A DNA stretch of 62,095 nt from CAYSLC01 sp964431545 (GTDB taxonomy: Bacteria; Desulfobacterota; Desulfobacteria; Desulfobacterales; JAABSP01), in contig CAYSLC010000005.1 in assembly GCA_964431545.1 (NCBI GenBank), forward strand, positions 1-62,095, written 5' to 3'. The position numbers and the translations under genes are program-made. Positions 1 through 8,011 of this stretch are shown piece after piece (the stretch's first letter is position 1; every line of letters begins with the position of its first letter). The notes under the pieces are model-generated. The model was not told the DNA's origin. It saw only the letters and a list, made by a program, of their open reading frames with translations, and ran no database searches.

Positions 1-312
1 CGGTCCAGGCGGATCGCCGCGGACCGGTGGCACCTGCTGCTGGTGGCCCGGGTGGAGATCCCCCTGGCGGACGCGGCCCTTGGGGAGGCGGCGGAGGCGG
101 TCCGAAGCGCCCTGGGGGATCGGGTGGTCTATGAACAACGGCGGGAGCGGAACTTCATCTCCGAGGAGCTGAAGGCGCCGGTCTTCGACGAGCTGTGCCG
201 CTCGTTTCTGGCGTCCGGACGGCCCTACCTCTCCCATCCGGAGTTCGCCGGCCGGTTTGCGCTGCAAAAATACCGGGAGGACCGGAAGAGGGCGCGCCCC
301 CTCCGCGGGTAG
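1..312 (+). CDS. 3' end of an unrecognised protein (5' end outside window)
   Basis: The reading frame is open from the first base, so about 103 C-terminal residues are visible; a GTG at 43 lies inside the frame and need not be the start. The visible part is mixed charged and hydrophobic sequence with no signal peptide, membrane segment or catalytic motif that I recognise. Features that might help a family search are the RWHLLLVARVEIP stretch near the left edge, RRERNFISEELK in the middle and YLSHPEF near the end. It stops 22 bases before the lytic transglycosylase start at 335, so the two may be co-transcribed. Function not assigned. Confidence 0.6.
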   Translation, partial: RSRRIAADRWHLLLVARVEIPLADAALGEAAEAVRSALGDRVVYEQRRERNFISEELKAPVFDELCRSFLASGRPYLSHPEFAGRFALQKYREDRKRARPLRG

Positions 313-334
313 GAGGCCGCTCCGGGAGACGATC

Positions 335-949
335 ATGGGCCGGTGGAGGCAAACGATGGCCGGGCGCGGCCGGGGATACGCCCTGGTGACGTTCTGGCTC
401 TTTCTGGGGACGGCGGCGCCGGCCCTGGGGGACATCTACCGGTACGTGGACGAGAACGGGGTGGTCCACTTCACCAACGCCCCCACCTCCTCCCGGTACC
501 AGCTCTACATCCGGGACGACTTCTTTGTGGGAGGGAAAGACCCCTACCCCACCTTCTCCGATAAGTACGACACCTACATCATGGCCGCGGCCAACAAGTA
601 CGACGTCTCCTTCGGTCTCATCAAGGCGATCATCTCGGTGGAGTCGGGGTTCAACCCCCGGGCCGTCTCCCCCAAGGGGGCCCAGGGATTGATGCAGCTC
701 ATGCCGGAGAACGTCCGGCTGCTGAAGATCAAGGACCCCTTCGACCCCTGGGAGAACATCATGGGCGGGACCCGGTTCTTCAAACGGCTCCTCGACCGAT
801 TTCGGGGCAAGCTGAGCCTTGCGCTGGCCGGATACAACGCCGGCCCCCACCGGGTGGACCAGTACGACGGGATCCCCCCGTACCGGGAGACCCGGAACTA
901 CGTCCGAAAAGTCCTCAAATACTACCGGATCCTGGAGAACAAGAATTAG
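335..949 (+). CDS. Exported lytic transglycosylase, SLT (Slt70/MltC-like) domain with DUF4124
   Basis: A 204-residue protein predicted to cleave peptidoglycan glycan strands in the periplasm, forming 1,6-anhydromuramyl ends. I chose ATG 335 because GGGAG lies 6 bases upstream; an earlier in-frame ATG at 257 would add an Arg-rich stretch that overlaps the preceding gene. Residues about 14-32 form a signal peptide. Residues 34-47 (IYRYVDENGVVHFT) match the short DUF4124 module often found in front of SLT domains. The SLT domain follows: catalytic Glu103 in SVESGF, GLMQLMP at 118-124 and AGYNAGP at 165-171. The stop codon interlocks with that of leuD on the other strand, with no room for a terminator. 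Confidence 0.93.
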   Translation: MGRWRQTMAGRGRGYALVTFWLFLGTAAPALGDIYRYVDENGVVHFTNAPTSSRYQLYIRDDFFVGGKDPYPTFSDKYDTYIMAAANKYDVSFGLIKAIISVESGFNPRAVSPKGAQGLMQLMPENVRLLKIKDPFDPWENIMGGTRFFKRLLDRFRGKLSLALAGYNAGPHRVDQYDGIPPYRETRNYVRKVLKYYRILENKN

Positions 950-1437
950 GCCGAAAGGCGCCGGCGGATGTGGGCCATCAGTCCGCCGCTGCGGATCAGT
1001 TCCTGCATGAACGGGGGGATGGGCTGCGTGGGGAAGGTTCGGCCGTCCCCCTCCCGGAGGATGCGCCCGGCATCGAGATCGACCGAGAGCCGGTCCCCGG
1101 TCGAAAGTTCCCCGGCCTCGCCGCATTCCAGAATCGGCAATCCCATGTTGAAGGCGTTCCGGTAGAAGATCCGGGCGAAGCTCCGGGCGATGACGCAGGA
1201 GACCCCCGCCGCCTTGATGGCGATGGGCGCGTGCTCCCGGGAGGATCCGCAGCCGAAGTTCTTCCCCCCCACGATGATGTCTCCGGGGGATACTTTGGCG
1301 GCGAAATCGGGATCGGCGTCCTCCATGCAGTGGGCCGCCAGGGCCTCGGGATCGCTGGTGCTCAGGTATCGGGCCGGGATGATGAGGTCGGTGTCCACAT
1401 CGTCGCCGAACCGCCAGACGGTTCCGGTGATCTTCAT
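946..1437 (-). CDS. leuD: 3-isopropylmalate dehydratase small subunit
   Basis: A 163-residue swivel-domain subunit that pairs with LeuC to isomerise 2-isopropylmalate to 3-isopropylmalate in leucine synthesis. It starts with the family pattern FGDDVDTDLIIPARYL and carries GGKNFGCGSSREHAPIA, the conserved substrate-binding loop of aconitase-type small subunits, followed by ARSFARIFYRNAFNMGLP. The length fits the short archaeal/delta-type LeuD rather than the about 200-residue enterobacterial form. It begins 9 bases after the leuC stop and is the last gene of lepA-leuC-leuD. Homoaconitase-type isomerases share this architecture, so a related substrate cannot be excluded from sequence alone. Confidence 0.93.
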   Translation of the reverse strand: MKITGTVWRFGDDVDTDLIIPARYLSTSDPEALAAHCMEDADPDFAAKVSPGDIIVGGKNFGCGSSREHAPIAIKAAGVSCVIARSFARIFYRNAFNMGLPILECGEAGELSTGDRLSVDLDAGRILREGDGRTFPTQPIPPFMQELIRSGGLMAHIRRRLSA

Positions 1438-1446
1438 GTTCGTCTC

Positions 1447-2709
1447 CTATTCCAGGTCGGCCGGGCCGGCCACCCGCCCCAGCACGGCCGAAGCCGCCGC
1501 CACGGCCGGATTGGCCAGGTAGACCTCGCTCTTGGGGTGGCCCATGCGGCCCACGAAGTTCCGGTTGGTGGTGGCCACGGCCCGCTCCCCCTCGGCGAGG
1601 ATCCCCATGTGGCCACCCAGGCAGGGGCCGCAGGTGGGGGGGCCGATGACGGCCCCGGCGTCGAGGAAGATGTCGAAGAGCCCCTCGGAAAGGGCCGTCC
1701 GGTAGATGGTGGGGGTGGCCGGGATGATGATCAGCCGGGTTCTTTTGTTCCGGCGCCGGCCCTTGAGGATCGCCGCCGCCGACCGCATGTCCTCGATGCG
1801 GCCGTTGGTGCACGAGCCGATGACCACCTGATCGACGGGGATCTCCCCCACCTCGCCGATCCCCCGGGTGTTCTCCGGCAGATGGGGGAAGGCGACCTGG
1901 GGCTCGATGGTTCCCAGATCGTACCCGATCACCGCCGCGTATTCGGCGTCCGGGTCGCTCCGGTACTCTGTGTACGCCCGCTTGGCCCGTCCGGAGACGT
2001 AGGCGATGGTGGTCTCGTCCGGGGCGATGATGCCGTTCTTGGCGCCGGCCTCGATGGCCATGTTGGCCATGGTGAGGCGGCCGGCCATGCCCAAGGCCGC
2101 CACGGCCGGTCCGGTGAACTCCATGGCCCGGTAGAGGGCCCCGTCCACACCGATATCGCCGATGGTGTGGAGGATGAGGTCCTTGCCCTCCACCCAGGGG
2201 TTCGGGGTCCCGGTGAAGATGAACTTGACCGACTCGGGGACCTTGAGCCAGACCTCTCCGGTGACCATGGCCGCCGCCAGGTCGGTGGAACCGACGCCGG
2301 TGGCGAAGGCGCCCAGGGCCCCGTAGGTGCAGGTGTGGCTGTCCGCGCCGATCACCAGGTCCCCGGGGACCACGATCCCCTGCTCCGGCAGAAGGGCGTG
2401 CTCCACCCCCATGTCGCCGTCCTCGAAGAAGTGGGTCAGCTCCTGCTCCCTGGCGAAGTCCCGGAGGACCTTGGCCTGCATGGCCGAGGCGATGTCCTTG
2501 GTGGGCACGAAGTGGTCGGGCACCAGGACCACCCGGTCCCGGTCGAAGACCCGGGTCGCCCCGCTTTTTCGGAACCCGTCGATGGCGATGGGCGCGGTGA
2601 TGTCGTTGGCCAGGGCGATGTCCACCCGGGCGCTGATCAGTTGGCCGGGGGTCACCCGGTCGAGCCCGGCGTGGTCCGCCAATATCTTTTCCGTCAGGGT
2701 CATTCCCAT
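1447..2709 (-). CDS. leuC: 3-isopropylmalate dehydratase large subunit
   Basis: A 420-residue aconitase-superfamily subunit with a [4Fe-4S] cluster. Cluster ligands are visible as the Cys in VIGSCTNGRI and the pair in PPTCGPCLGGHMG; GADSHTCTYGALGAFATGVGS is the conserved aconitase loop near the N-terminus. Length matches the LeuC2/HacA-type group. It lies 21 bases downstream of lepA and 9 bases upstream of leuD, so it is probably co-transcribed with both. A second possible ATG six bases in (2703) would remove two residues; the first is kept because an AAAGGA element is better placed for it. Substrate is inferred from the LeuD pairing, since no other leu genes are in the window. Confidence 0.93.
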   Translation of the reverse strand: MGMTLTEKILADHAGLDRVTPGQLISARVDIALANDITAPIAIDGFRKSGATRVFDRDRVVLVPDHFVPTKDIASAMQAKVLRDFAREQELTHFFEDGDMGVEHALLPEQGIVVPGDLVIGADSHTCTYGALGAFATGVGSTDLAAAMVTGEVWLKVPESVKFIFTGTPNPWVEGKDLILHTIGDIGVDGALYRAMEFTGPAVAALGMAGRLTMANMAIEAGAKNGIIAPDETTIAYVSGRAKRAYTEYRSDPDAEYAAVIGYDLGTIEPQVAFPHLPENTRGIGEVGEIPVDQVVIGSCTNGRIEDMRSAAAILKGRRRNKRTRLIIIPATPTIYRTALSEGLFDIFLDAGAVIGPPTCGPCLGGHMGILAEGERAVATTNRNFVGRMGHPKSEVYLANPAVAAASAVLGRVAGPADLE

Positions 2710-2730
2710 GGGGCACGCTATCCTTTCGGG

Positions 2731-4527
2731 TCAATCCGTGTCGGTCTTGAGGACCGACAAAAAGGCCGACTGGGGAAGCTCCACCTTCCCCACCATCTTC
2801 ATCTTCTTTTTGCCCTTCTTCTGTTTCTCCAGAAGCTTCCGCTTCCGGGTGATGTCGCCGCCGTAACACTTGGCCGTCACGTCCTTGCGGAAGGCCGATA
2901 CGGTGGTCCGGGCGATGACCTTGGCGCCGATGGCCCCCTGGATGGCGATCTTGAACATCTGCCGGGGGATCTCGTCTTTGAGTTTCTCGCAGGCGCTCCG
3001 GGCCCGGGTTTCGGCCCGCTCCCGGTGGACCAGCTGGGAGAGGGCGTCCACCCGCTCTCCGTTGATGAGGATGTCGAGCTTCACCAGGTCGGTCTCCCGG
3101 TACTCCCGGATCTCGTAGTCGAAGGAGCCGTACCCCTGGGTGATCGACTTGAGCTTGTCGTAGAAGTCGTAGACCACCTCGGCCAGGGGCAGCTCGAAGA
3201 TCATCTCCAGCCGGTCGCTGGTCAGGTACTGGTAGGTGGTGTTGATCCCCCGCCGCTCCATGCACAGCTTCATCACCGCCCCCATGTAACGGTCCGGCAC
3301 GATGATGGCGGCCCGGATGAAGGGCTCCCGGGTCTGCTGGATCTCCGAGGGGTCGGGGTAGAGGGCGGGGTTGTCGACGATGATCGTCCCGCCGTCCAAA
3401 AGGACCACCTCGTACCGCACCGACGGGGCGGTGAGGATCAAGGAGAGGTCGTACTCCCGCTCCAGCCGCTCCTGGACCACCTCCAGGTGGAGAAGGCCCA
3501 GGAAGCCGCACCGGAAGCCGAACCCCAGTGCCGCGGAGGTGTCCTTCTCGTAGATCAGGGAGGCGTCGTTGAGGGTCAGCTTCTCCAGGGCCGTGGCCAG
3601 GTCCTCGTAGTCGTCCGAGGCCACGGGATAGATGGAGGAGAAGACCACCGGCTTGGTCTCTTTGAAGCCGGACAGGGGCCGGTCGCAGGGGGCCTCCTTG
3701 GCGGTGATGGTGTCCCCGATCCGGGTGTCGCTCACGGTCTTGATGCCGGCGATGATGTACCCCACATCCCCGGCGGCCAGAAGCTTCTGGGAAATCTGGG
3801 CCAGCTGGAAGATCCCCACCTCCTCCACCTTGTAGACCGCCTTGTTGGACATGAACTGGATCACGTCCCCCGGGCGGAGGGTCCCGTCGAAGAGCCGCAG
3901 GTGGACCACCGTGCCCCGAAAAGGATCGTAGTGGGAATCGAAGATCAGGGCCTTCAGGGGGGCCTTGGGGTCCCCCTTGGGGGGCGGCAGGCGGTGGACC
4001 ACCGCCTCCAGCACCGCCTCGATGCCGATCCCCTCCTTGGCCGAGGCCAGGATGGCGGTCTCCGGATCGAGCCCCAGGTCGTCTTCGATCTGCCCCTTGA
4101 CCCGTTCGATATCGGCGGAGGGCAGATCGATCTTGTTGATCACCGGGATGATCGAAAGATCGTGCTCCATGGCCAGATAGAGGTTGGCCAGGGTCTGGGC
4201 CTCCACCCCCTGGCTGGCGTCGATGAGCAGCAGGGCCCCCTCGCACGACTTGAGGGCCCGGGAGACTTCGTAGCTGAAATCCACGTGGCCGGGGGTGTCG
4301 ATGAGGTTCAACATGTAGATCCGGCCGTCCGAGGCCCGGTAGGGGAGCCGGATGGTCTGGCTCTTGATGGTGATGCCCCGTTCCCGCTCGATGTCCATGG
4401 TGTCGAGGAGCTGGTCGTGGAAATCCCGGGCAGACACGATGTCCGCCGTCTGGATCAGACGATCGGAGAGAGTCGATTTTCCGTGATCGATATGGGCGAT
4501 GATGCTGAAGTTTCTGATATTGTCCAT
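2731..4527 (-). CDS. lepA: Elongation factor 4 (ribosomal back-translocase GTPase)
   Basis: A 598-residue translational GTPase that acts on stalled or mistranslocated ribosomes. The protein opens with the family-typical N-terminus and the G1 motif AHIDHGKST at residues 11-19; G3 is DTPGHVDF and G4 is NKID. The C-terminal domain specific to LepA is present, including the stretch RKDVTAKCYGGDITRKRKLL followed by a Lys-rich tail, as in other family members (about 600 residues). It heads a leftward run with leuC and leuD, a pairing that looks like simple proximity rather than shared function. The 5' side faces the divergent diguanylate cyclase gene across 216 bases or less, depending on that gene's start. 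Confidence 0.96.
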   Translation of the reverse strand: MDNIRNFSIIAHIDHGKSTLSDRLIQTADIVSARDFHDQLLDTMDIERERGITIKSQTIRLPYRASDGRIYMLNLIDTPGHVDFSYEVSRALKSCEGALLLIDASQGVEAQTLANLYLAMEHDLSIIPVINKIDLPSADIERVKGQIEDDLGLDPETAILASAKEGIGIEAVLEAVVHRLPPPKGDPKAPLKALIFDSHYDPFRGTVVHLRLFDGTLRPGDVIQFMSNKAVYKVEEVGIFQLAQISQKLLAAGDVGYIIAGIKTVSDTRIGDTITAKEAPCDRPLSGFKETKPVVFSSIYPVASDDYEDLATALEKLTLNDASLIYEKDTSAALGFGFRCGFLGLLHLEVVQERLEREYDLSLILTAPSVRYEVVLLDGGTIIVDNPALYPDPSEIQQTREPFIRAAIIVPDRYMGAVMKLCMERRGINTTYQYLTSDRLEMIFELPLAEVVYDFYDKLKSITQGYGSFDYEIREYRETDLVKLDILINGERVDALSQLVHRERAETRARSACEKLKDEIPRQMFKIAIQGAIGAKVIARTTVSAFRKDVTAKCYGGDITRKRKLLEKQKKGKKKMKMVGKVELPQSAFLSVLKTDTD

Positions 4528-4594
4528 GGAACCCGCGCCGGTGCGCTAAGCTGTGTTTACAACCACCCTGCCATCTGGTAAGATCAAACTCTGG

Positions 4595-4624
4595 TTGACA
4601 GGTGCCTTTCAAACTGGTTATAGG
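4595..4624 (+). promoter_or_regulatory. Candidate sigma-70 promoter for the diguanylate cyclase gene
   Basis: TTGACA at 4595-4600 is followed after 18 bases by TATAGG at 4619-4624 (or TTATAG with a 17-base spacer). It points rightward, toward the response-regulator gene, and lies in a locally AT-rich patch unlike the coding DNA on either side. It places the transcript start near 4631. No clear Shine-Dalgarno sequence follows, so the start codon of the gene stays uncertain. Confidence 0.5.
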
Positions 4625-4674
4625 AGAAAATTTCCTATAAAAAAAAGACCTTTTTTAACAGATCACGCAGCCGG

Positions 4675-5664
4675 ATGTCAACCCCGGCGCGTACCAGGCA
4701 CCCTTTTTCCATGACAGAGAAACGGATCGGCCAGACAGCTTCCATGGAGACGCAAATCCTCATCGTCGACGATGACGATACCATCCGGTACCTCATGAAG
4801 GAGTTCATCGAGACCGTGGGATACCGGACCCTCACCGCCGCCAACGCCGAAGAGGCCCTGTCGCTCATGGAGGCCAATGTCTTCGAGGTGGTGATCACCG
4901 ACATCATGATGCCCGGAATGGACGGCCTGGAACTCACCGAGATCATCAAGCACCGGTTCGACACCGAGGTGATCGTGATGACCGGCTACAGCGGTGATTA
5001 CTCCTACGAGGAGGCCATCGACAAGGGGGCGAGCGATTTCGTCTTCAAGCCGGTCCGGTTCGAGGAGCTGCTGCTGCGACTGAGGCGGGTGCTCCGGGAG
5101 CGGCAGCTGCGGAAGGAACTCCAGAACCTGGCCATCACCGACGGGCTGACCAAGCTCTACAACTCCCGCCACTTCTACTCCCAGTTGGAGCTGGAGGTGG
5201 AGCGGACCCTCCGCCACGACCACACCCTCTCCCTGATGCTCATGGACATCGACTACTTCAAGCAGTACAACGACCGGTACGGCCATCTGGAGGGGGACAA
5301 GGTGCTGGCCAAGCTGGGCCGGGCCGTACAGTCCTGCCTGAGAAAGACCGACTCGGCCTACCGCTACGGCGGCGAGGAGTTCACCGTCATTCTGCCGGAG
5401 ACCACCGCGGAGGAGGCGGTCATCGTGGCCCAGCGCATCAAGAAGGCCGTCTCCTCCCGGAAGTTCTTTCCGGAAAACGGCGAGCCCACCACCATCACCG
5501 TCAGCATCGGGGTGACCCAGTACCGCCCCGAGGAGAAGCTCTCCACCTTCGTCAAACGGGCCGACCAGGCCATGTTCCGCTCCAAGGAGAAGGGCCGGAA
5601 CCGGATCAGCGTCCTGGAAGCCGAGGCGGAGGGTCCCAGACAACCGGCCGATGCCAGCAATTGA
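4675..5664 (+). CDS. Response regulator with GGDEF (diguanylate cyclase) output domain
   Basis: Synthesises cyclic-di-GMP when its receiver is phosphorylated. Numbering from ATG 4675 (329 residues): receiver domain about 25-140 with acidic pocket DDDD at 32-35, phospho-acceptor Asp76 and Lys125; GGDEF domain about 150-315 with active-site GGEEF at 232-236. An inhibitory site RKTD at 223-226 sits exactly five residues before GGEEF, so product feedback by c-di-GMP is expected. The start is not settled: ATG 4675, 4711 and 4744 are all in frame and none has a good ribosome site; 4744 would start just before the receiver. The gene overlaps the next by 14 bases. No EAL or sensor domain is present; the cognate kinase is not adjacent. 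Confidence 0.92.
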   Translation: MSTPARTRHPFSMTEKRIGQTASMETQILIVDDDDTIRYLMKEFIETVGYRTLTAANAEEALSLMEANVFEVVITDIMMPGMDGLELTEIIKHRFDTEVIVMTGYSGDYSYEEAIDKGASDFVFKPVRFEELLLRLRRVLRERQLRKELQNLAITDGLTKLYNSRHFYSQLELEVERTLRHDHTLSLMLMDIDYFKQYNDRYGHLEGDKVLAKLGRAVQSCLRKTDSAYRYGGEEFTVILPETTAEEAVIVAQRIKKAVSSRKFFPENGEPTTITVSIGVTQYRPEEKLSTFVKRADQAMFRSKEKGRNRISVLEAEAEGPRQPADASN

Positions 5665-6124
5665 CCCCCTGGTCCGCCCCGACCCGGACCAGGCCCGGGA
5701 GGTCCTCCGCCTCTACCAGGCCCAGGGGTGGTGGCCCGAGACCGACACCGACACCGATCTCATCGGCCGGATCATCCAAGGCAGCCACTGCTTTTTCGTG
5801 GCCCGGCAACGGGGCCGGATCATCGGAATGGGCCGGGCGCTCAGCGACCGGGCCTCGGACGCCTATATCCAGGACGTGGCCGTGGCCGAAGCCCACCGGG
5901 GACGGGGGATCGGGAGCCGGATCATCCGGGCCATCCTCCATCGTCTCCGGTCCGACGGCCTCTCCTGGATCGGCGTCATCGCCGAACGGGACTCCCACCC
6001 CTTCTACCGCCGGTTCGGGTTCCGGCCCATGGATCGGGCCACCCCCATGCTCGCCGCCCATGGAGACGACCGGCGGGAGGACCGACCCAACGATCCGGCG
6101 GGCCATGCGGATCGGTCTGTTTAA
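5651..6124 (+). CDS. GNAT-family N-acetyltransferase
   Basis: A 157-residue acetyl-CoA-dependent acyltransferase. The acetyl-CoA loop is visible as HRGRGIGSRIIRAIL, preceded by the strand AYIQDVAVAEA and followed by the motif B-like HPFYRRFGFRPM typical of YjcF/ElaA-like GNATs. The substrate cannot be read from sequence. It starts inside the end of the diguanylate cyclase gene (14-base overlap), and its own end overlaps the DUF2156 gene by 20 bases, so the three genes are translated from one message. Confidence 0.88.
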   Translation: MPAIDPLVRPDPDQAREVLRLYQAQGWWPETDTDTDLIGRIIQGSHCFFVARQRGRIIGMGRALSDRASDAYIQDVAVAEAHRGRGIGSRIIRAILHRLRSDGLSWIGVIAERDSHPFYRRFGFRPMDRATPMLAAHGDDRREDRPNDPAGHADRSV

Positions 6125-7049
6125 GCCCCTTTCCCCGGGGGACCATCCGCGCTACAAGGGGTTCTTCGACGGCCAGCCCTACCCGCTGTGCGTCTACTCC
6201 CTCGCCGCCATCATCGTCTGGTCGAATCGGGTGTACCGGCCCTACGCCGCCGTGGTGGAGGACGAGGCCCTTGCCGTGGGGGTGGAGTACAGCGCCGTCC
6301 ACGAGAACCAGCGCCACCTGATCCTCCCGGTCTCCCCCACCCGCTCCTTTCCGCCGGAGGAACTCGCGGAGATCGCCCGCCGCCTGGGGTTCGGCGCCTT
6401 CTGGTTCGTCCCGGACCCCTACCTCGACCAATGGGGACGGGACCGGGTGGAACGCTCCTTCACCGTGACCGGTCAGCCCCATCTGGAGGACTACGTCTAC
6501 CGGACGGTCGACCTGGCGGAACTCAAGGGGAACCGGTACGCCAGGAAGAGGAACCTCGTCAACCAGTTCAGAAGCGCCTACGTCCACCGGGGACGGGTGG
6601 AGGTGGAGCGAATCACGCCGGAAAACGCCCTGGAGTGCGTCGATTTCCTGGAGGAGTGGTGCCGGCGGCGGGAGTGCGACACCTCCCCGGAGGAGGATCT
6701 CTCCTGCGAGAAGCAGGCCGTGATCAACAGCCTGGAACACATCGAGATCCTGGAGCTTTTGGGGCTGCTCCTGCGCATCGACGAGCGGGTCTGCGCCATC
6801 GGCATCGGCTCCCGCCTCACCCGGGACATGGCGGCCCTCCACTTCGAGAAGGCGTTTCCGGAGATCAAGGGCCTCTACCAGTTCTTCGACGCCGAGTGCG
6901 CCCGGATTCTCTTTTCCGGTATCCCCTTTCTCAACAAGGAGAGCGACCTCGAACTGCCCCGGCTGGCCAAGTCCAAGGCCTCCTACCACCCCGTGGCCCG
7001 CATCGCCTCCCACCGGCTGACCCTGCCGGAGGCCGATCCCTACTCCTGA
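6105..7049 (+). CDS. DUF2156 protein (phosphatidylglycerol lysyltransferase C-terminal-like, tandem GNAT fold)
   Basis: A 314-residue soluble protein. The N-terminal half has YSLAAIIVWSNRVYRPYAAVVEDE, the middle has a basic KGNRYARKRNLVNQF segment, and the end has AALHFEKAFPEIKGLYQF followed by FLNKESDLELPRLAKSKASYHP, a pattern of DUF2156 proteins, which resemble the catalytic half of MprF aminoacyl-lipid transferases. No membrane flippase domain is attached, so lipid aminoacylation is only a possibility. I chose ATG 6105; the frame is open further upstream but only antisense-like low-quality sequence results. Its last 10 bases overlap the end of the convergent rhomboid gene. Confidence 0.82.
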   Translation: MRIGLFKPLSPGDHPRYKGFFDGQPYPLCVYSLAAIIVWSNRVYRPYAAVVEDEALAVGVEYSAVHENQRHLILPVSPTRSFPPEELAEIARRLGFGAFWFVPDPYLDQWGRDRVERSFTVTGQPHLEDYVYRTVDLAELKGNRYARKRNLVNQFRSAYVHRGRVEVERITPENALECVDFLEEWCRRRECDTSPEEDLSCEKQAVINSLEHIEILELLGLLLRIDERVCAIGIGSRLTRDMAALHFEKAFPEIKGLYQFFDAECARILFSGIPFLNKESDLELPRLAKSKASYHPVARIASHRLTLPEADPYS

Positions 7050-8011
7050 ACCACCACCCGGAGCATCATGTCCCCCCGCCGGCCGTCGGAGGAGAGCTTT
7101 CCCAGCCCCTTGAGCCGGAGCAGCGTCCCGTCCCGGGTGTTGGGCGGGATCACCACCCGGAACAGGCGCTTCTGGAACCCCCAGGGGATGTTGACCAGCT
7201 TGCGTCCCCCCCAGGCCGATTCATAGGGGGAGATGGCCAGGGTGGCGTGGAGGTCGAGGTCCTCCCCGTGGACATCCGGCTTGAGATGCTGGAACTGACG
7301 GCTCCGCCGCCGGGAGGTCACGGGCCGGAGCCGGTCCCGGAGCCCCAGGGGCGGCACCGCATCGAAGGCCTTCAGGAAGATCAGCCCGAAGAGGAACCCC
7401 CCCACGTGGGCCCACCAGGCGACGCCGGAGACGTCCCCCGGCCCTCCGGTCGCGTTGAGAAACTGGAGGAAGAACCAGATGGCCAGGAAAAAGAAGGCCG
7501 GGATCTCCACAAAATAAGGGATGAAGATAATGGGGATCAACGTGAGGATCCGGGCCCCGGGATAGAGGAGGAAGTAGGCCCCCATGACCCCGGCGATGGC
7601 GCCGCTGGCCCCGATGGTGGGGACGTTGGAGTACAGGTTGAGGGCCACGTGGGACAGGCCCGACGCGATCCCGCAGGCCAGGTAGAAGACCAGATACCGC
7701 ACGGGGCCCAGGTGGTCCTCCACGTTGTCGCCGAAGATGTAGAGAAACCACATGTTCCCCAGGATGTGGAGGAACCCGCCGTGGAGGAACATGAAGCTGA
7801 CGAAGGGCAGAAGCTGTTCGAAGAAGCTGAAGTACCGGGCGATCTCCGGGGCGGTATACCGGGCCGGGACCACGCCGTAGATGTAGATGAAGCGGGCCAG
7901 GTCCCCGCCGTGGGCCATCTGGATCAGGAAGCCGAGGATGTTCAGCCCGATGAGGGCGTTGTTGACCAGGGGGCGGGTCTTGGATGGGGTGGTGTCATAT
8001 ATGGGGATCAA
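7040..8011 (-). CDS. Rhomboid intramembrane serine protease fused to a DnaJ C-terminal-like domain
   Basis: A 323-residue inner-membrane protease. Residues about 15-220 hold the rhomboid core: HGGFLHILGNMWFLYIFGDNVE in the second helix region, catalytic Ser136 in GASGAIAGVMGAY, and His202 in WWAHVGGFLFG, giving an intact Ser-His dyad. After a basic linker (225-245), residues about 250-323 read like the substrate-binding beta domain of DnaJ: DLHATLAISPYESAWGG, then FRVVIPPNTRDGTLLRLKG and a final GDMMLRVVV. Such a chaperone-like tail is not part of the standard rhomboid architecture. The start overlaps the nadC stop by four bases (ATGA), so it is the last gene of valS-nadC-rhomboid. Confidence 0.9.
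   Translation of the reverse strand: MIPIYDTTPSKTRPLVNNALIGLNILGFLIQMAHGGDLARFIYIYGVVPARYTAPEIARYFSFFEQLLPFVSFMFLHGGFLHILGNMWFLYIFGDNVEDHLGPVRYLVFYLACGIASGLSHVALNLYSNVPTIGASGAIAGVMGAYFLLYPGARILTLIPIIFIPYFVEIPAFFFLAIWFFLQFLNATGGPGDVSGVAWWAHVGGFLFGLIFLKAFDAVPPLGLRDRLRPVTSRRRSRQFQHLKPDVHGEDLDLHATLAISPYESAWGGRKLVNIPWGFQKRLFRVVIPPNTRDGTLLRLKGLGKLSSDGRRGDMMLRVVVQE

Noticed and set aside
155..4612. Very long open frame (about 1485 codons) on the minus strand and one of about 1200 codons on the plus strand over lepA-leuC-leuD
   Set aside because: Both are frames antisense to or shifted from real genes in GC-rich DNA; their products are low-complexity Gly/Arg/Pro sequence without family motifs.
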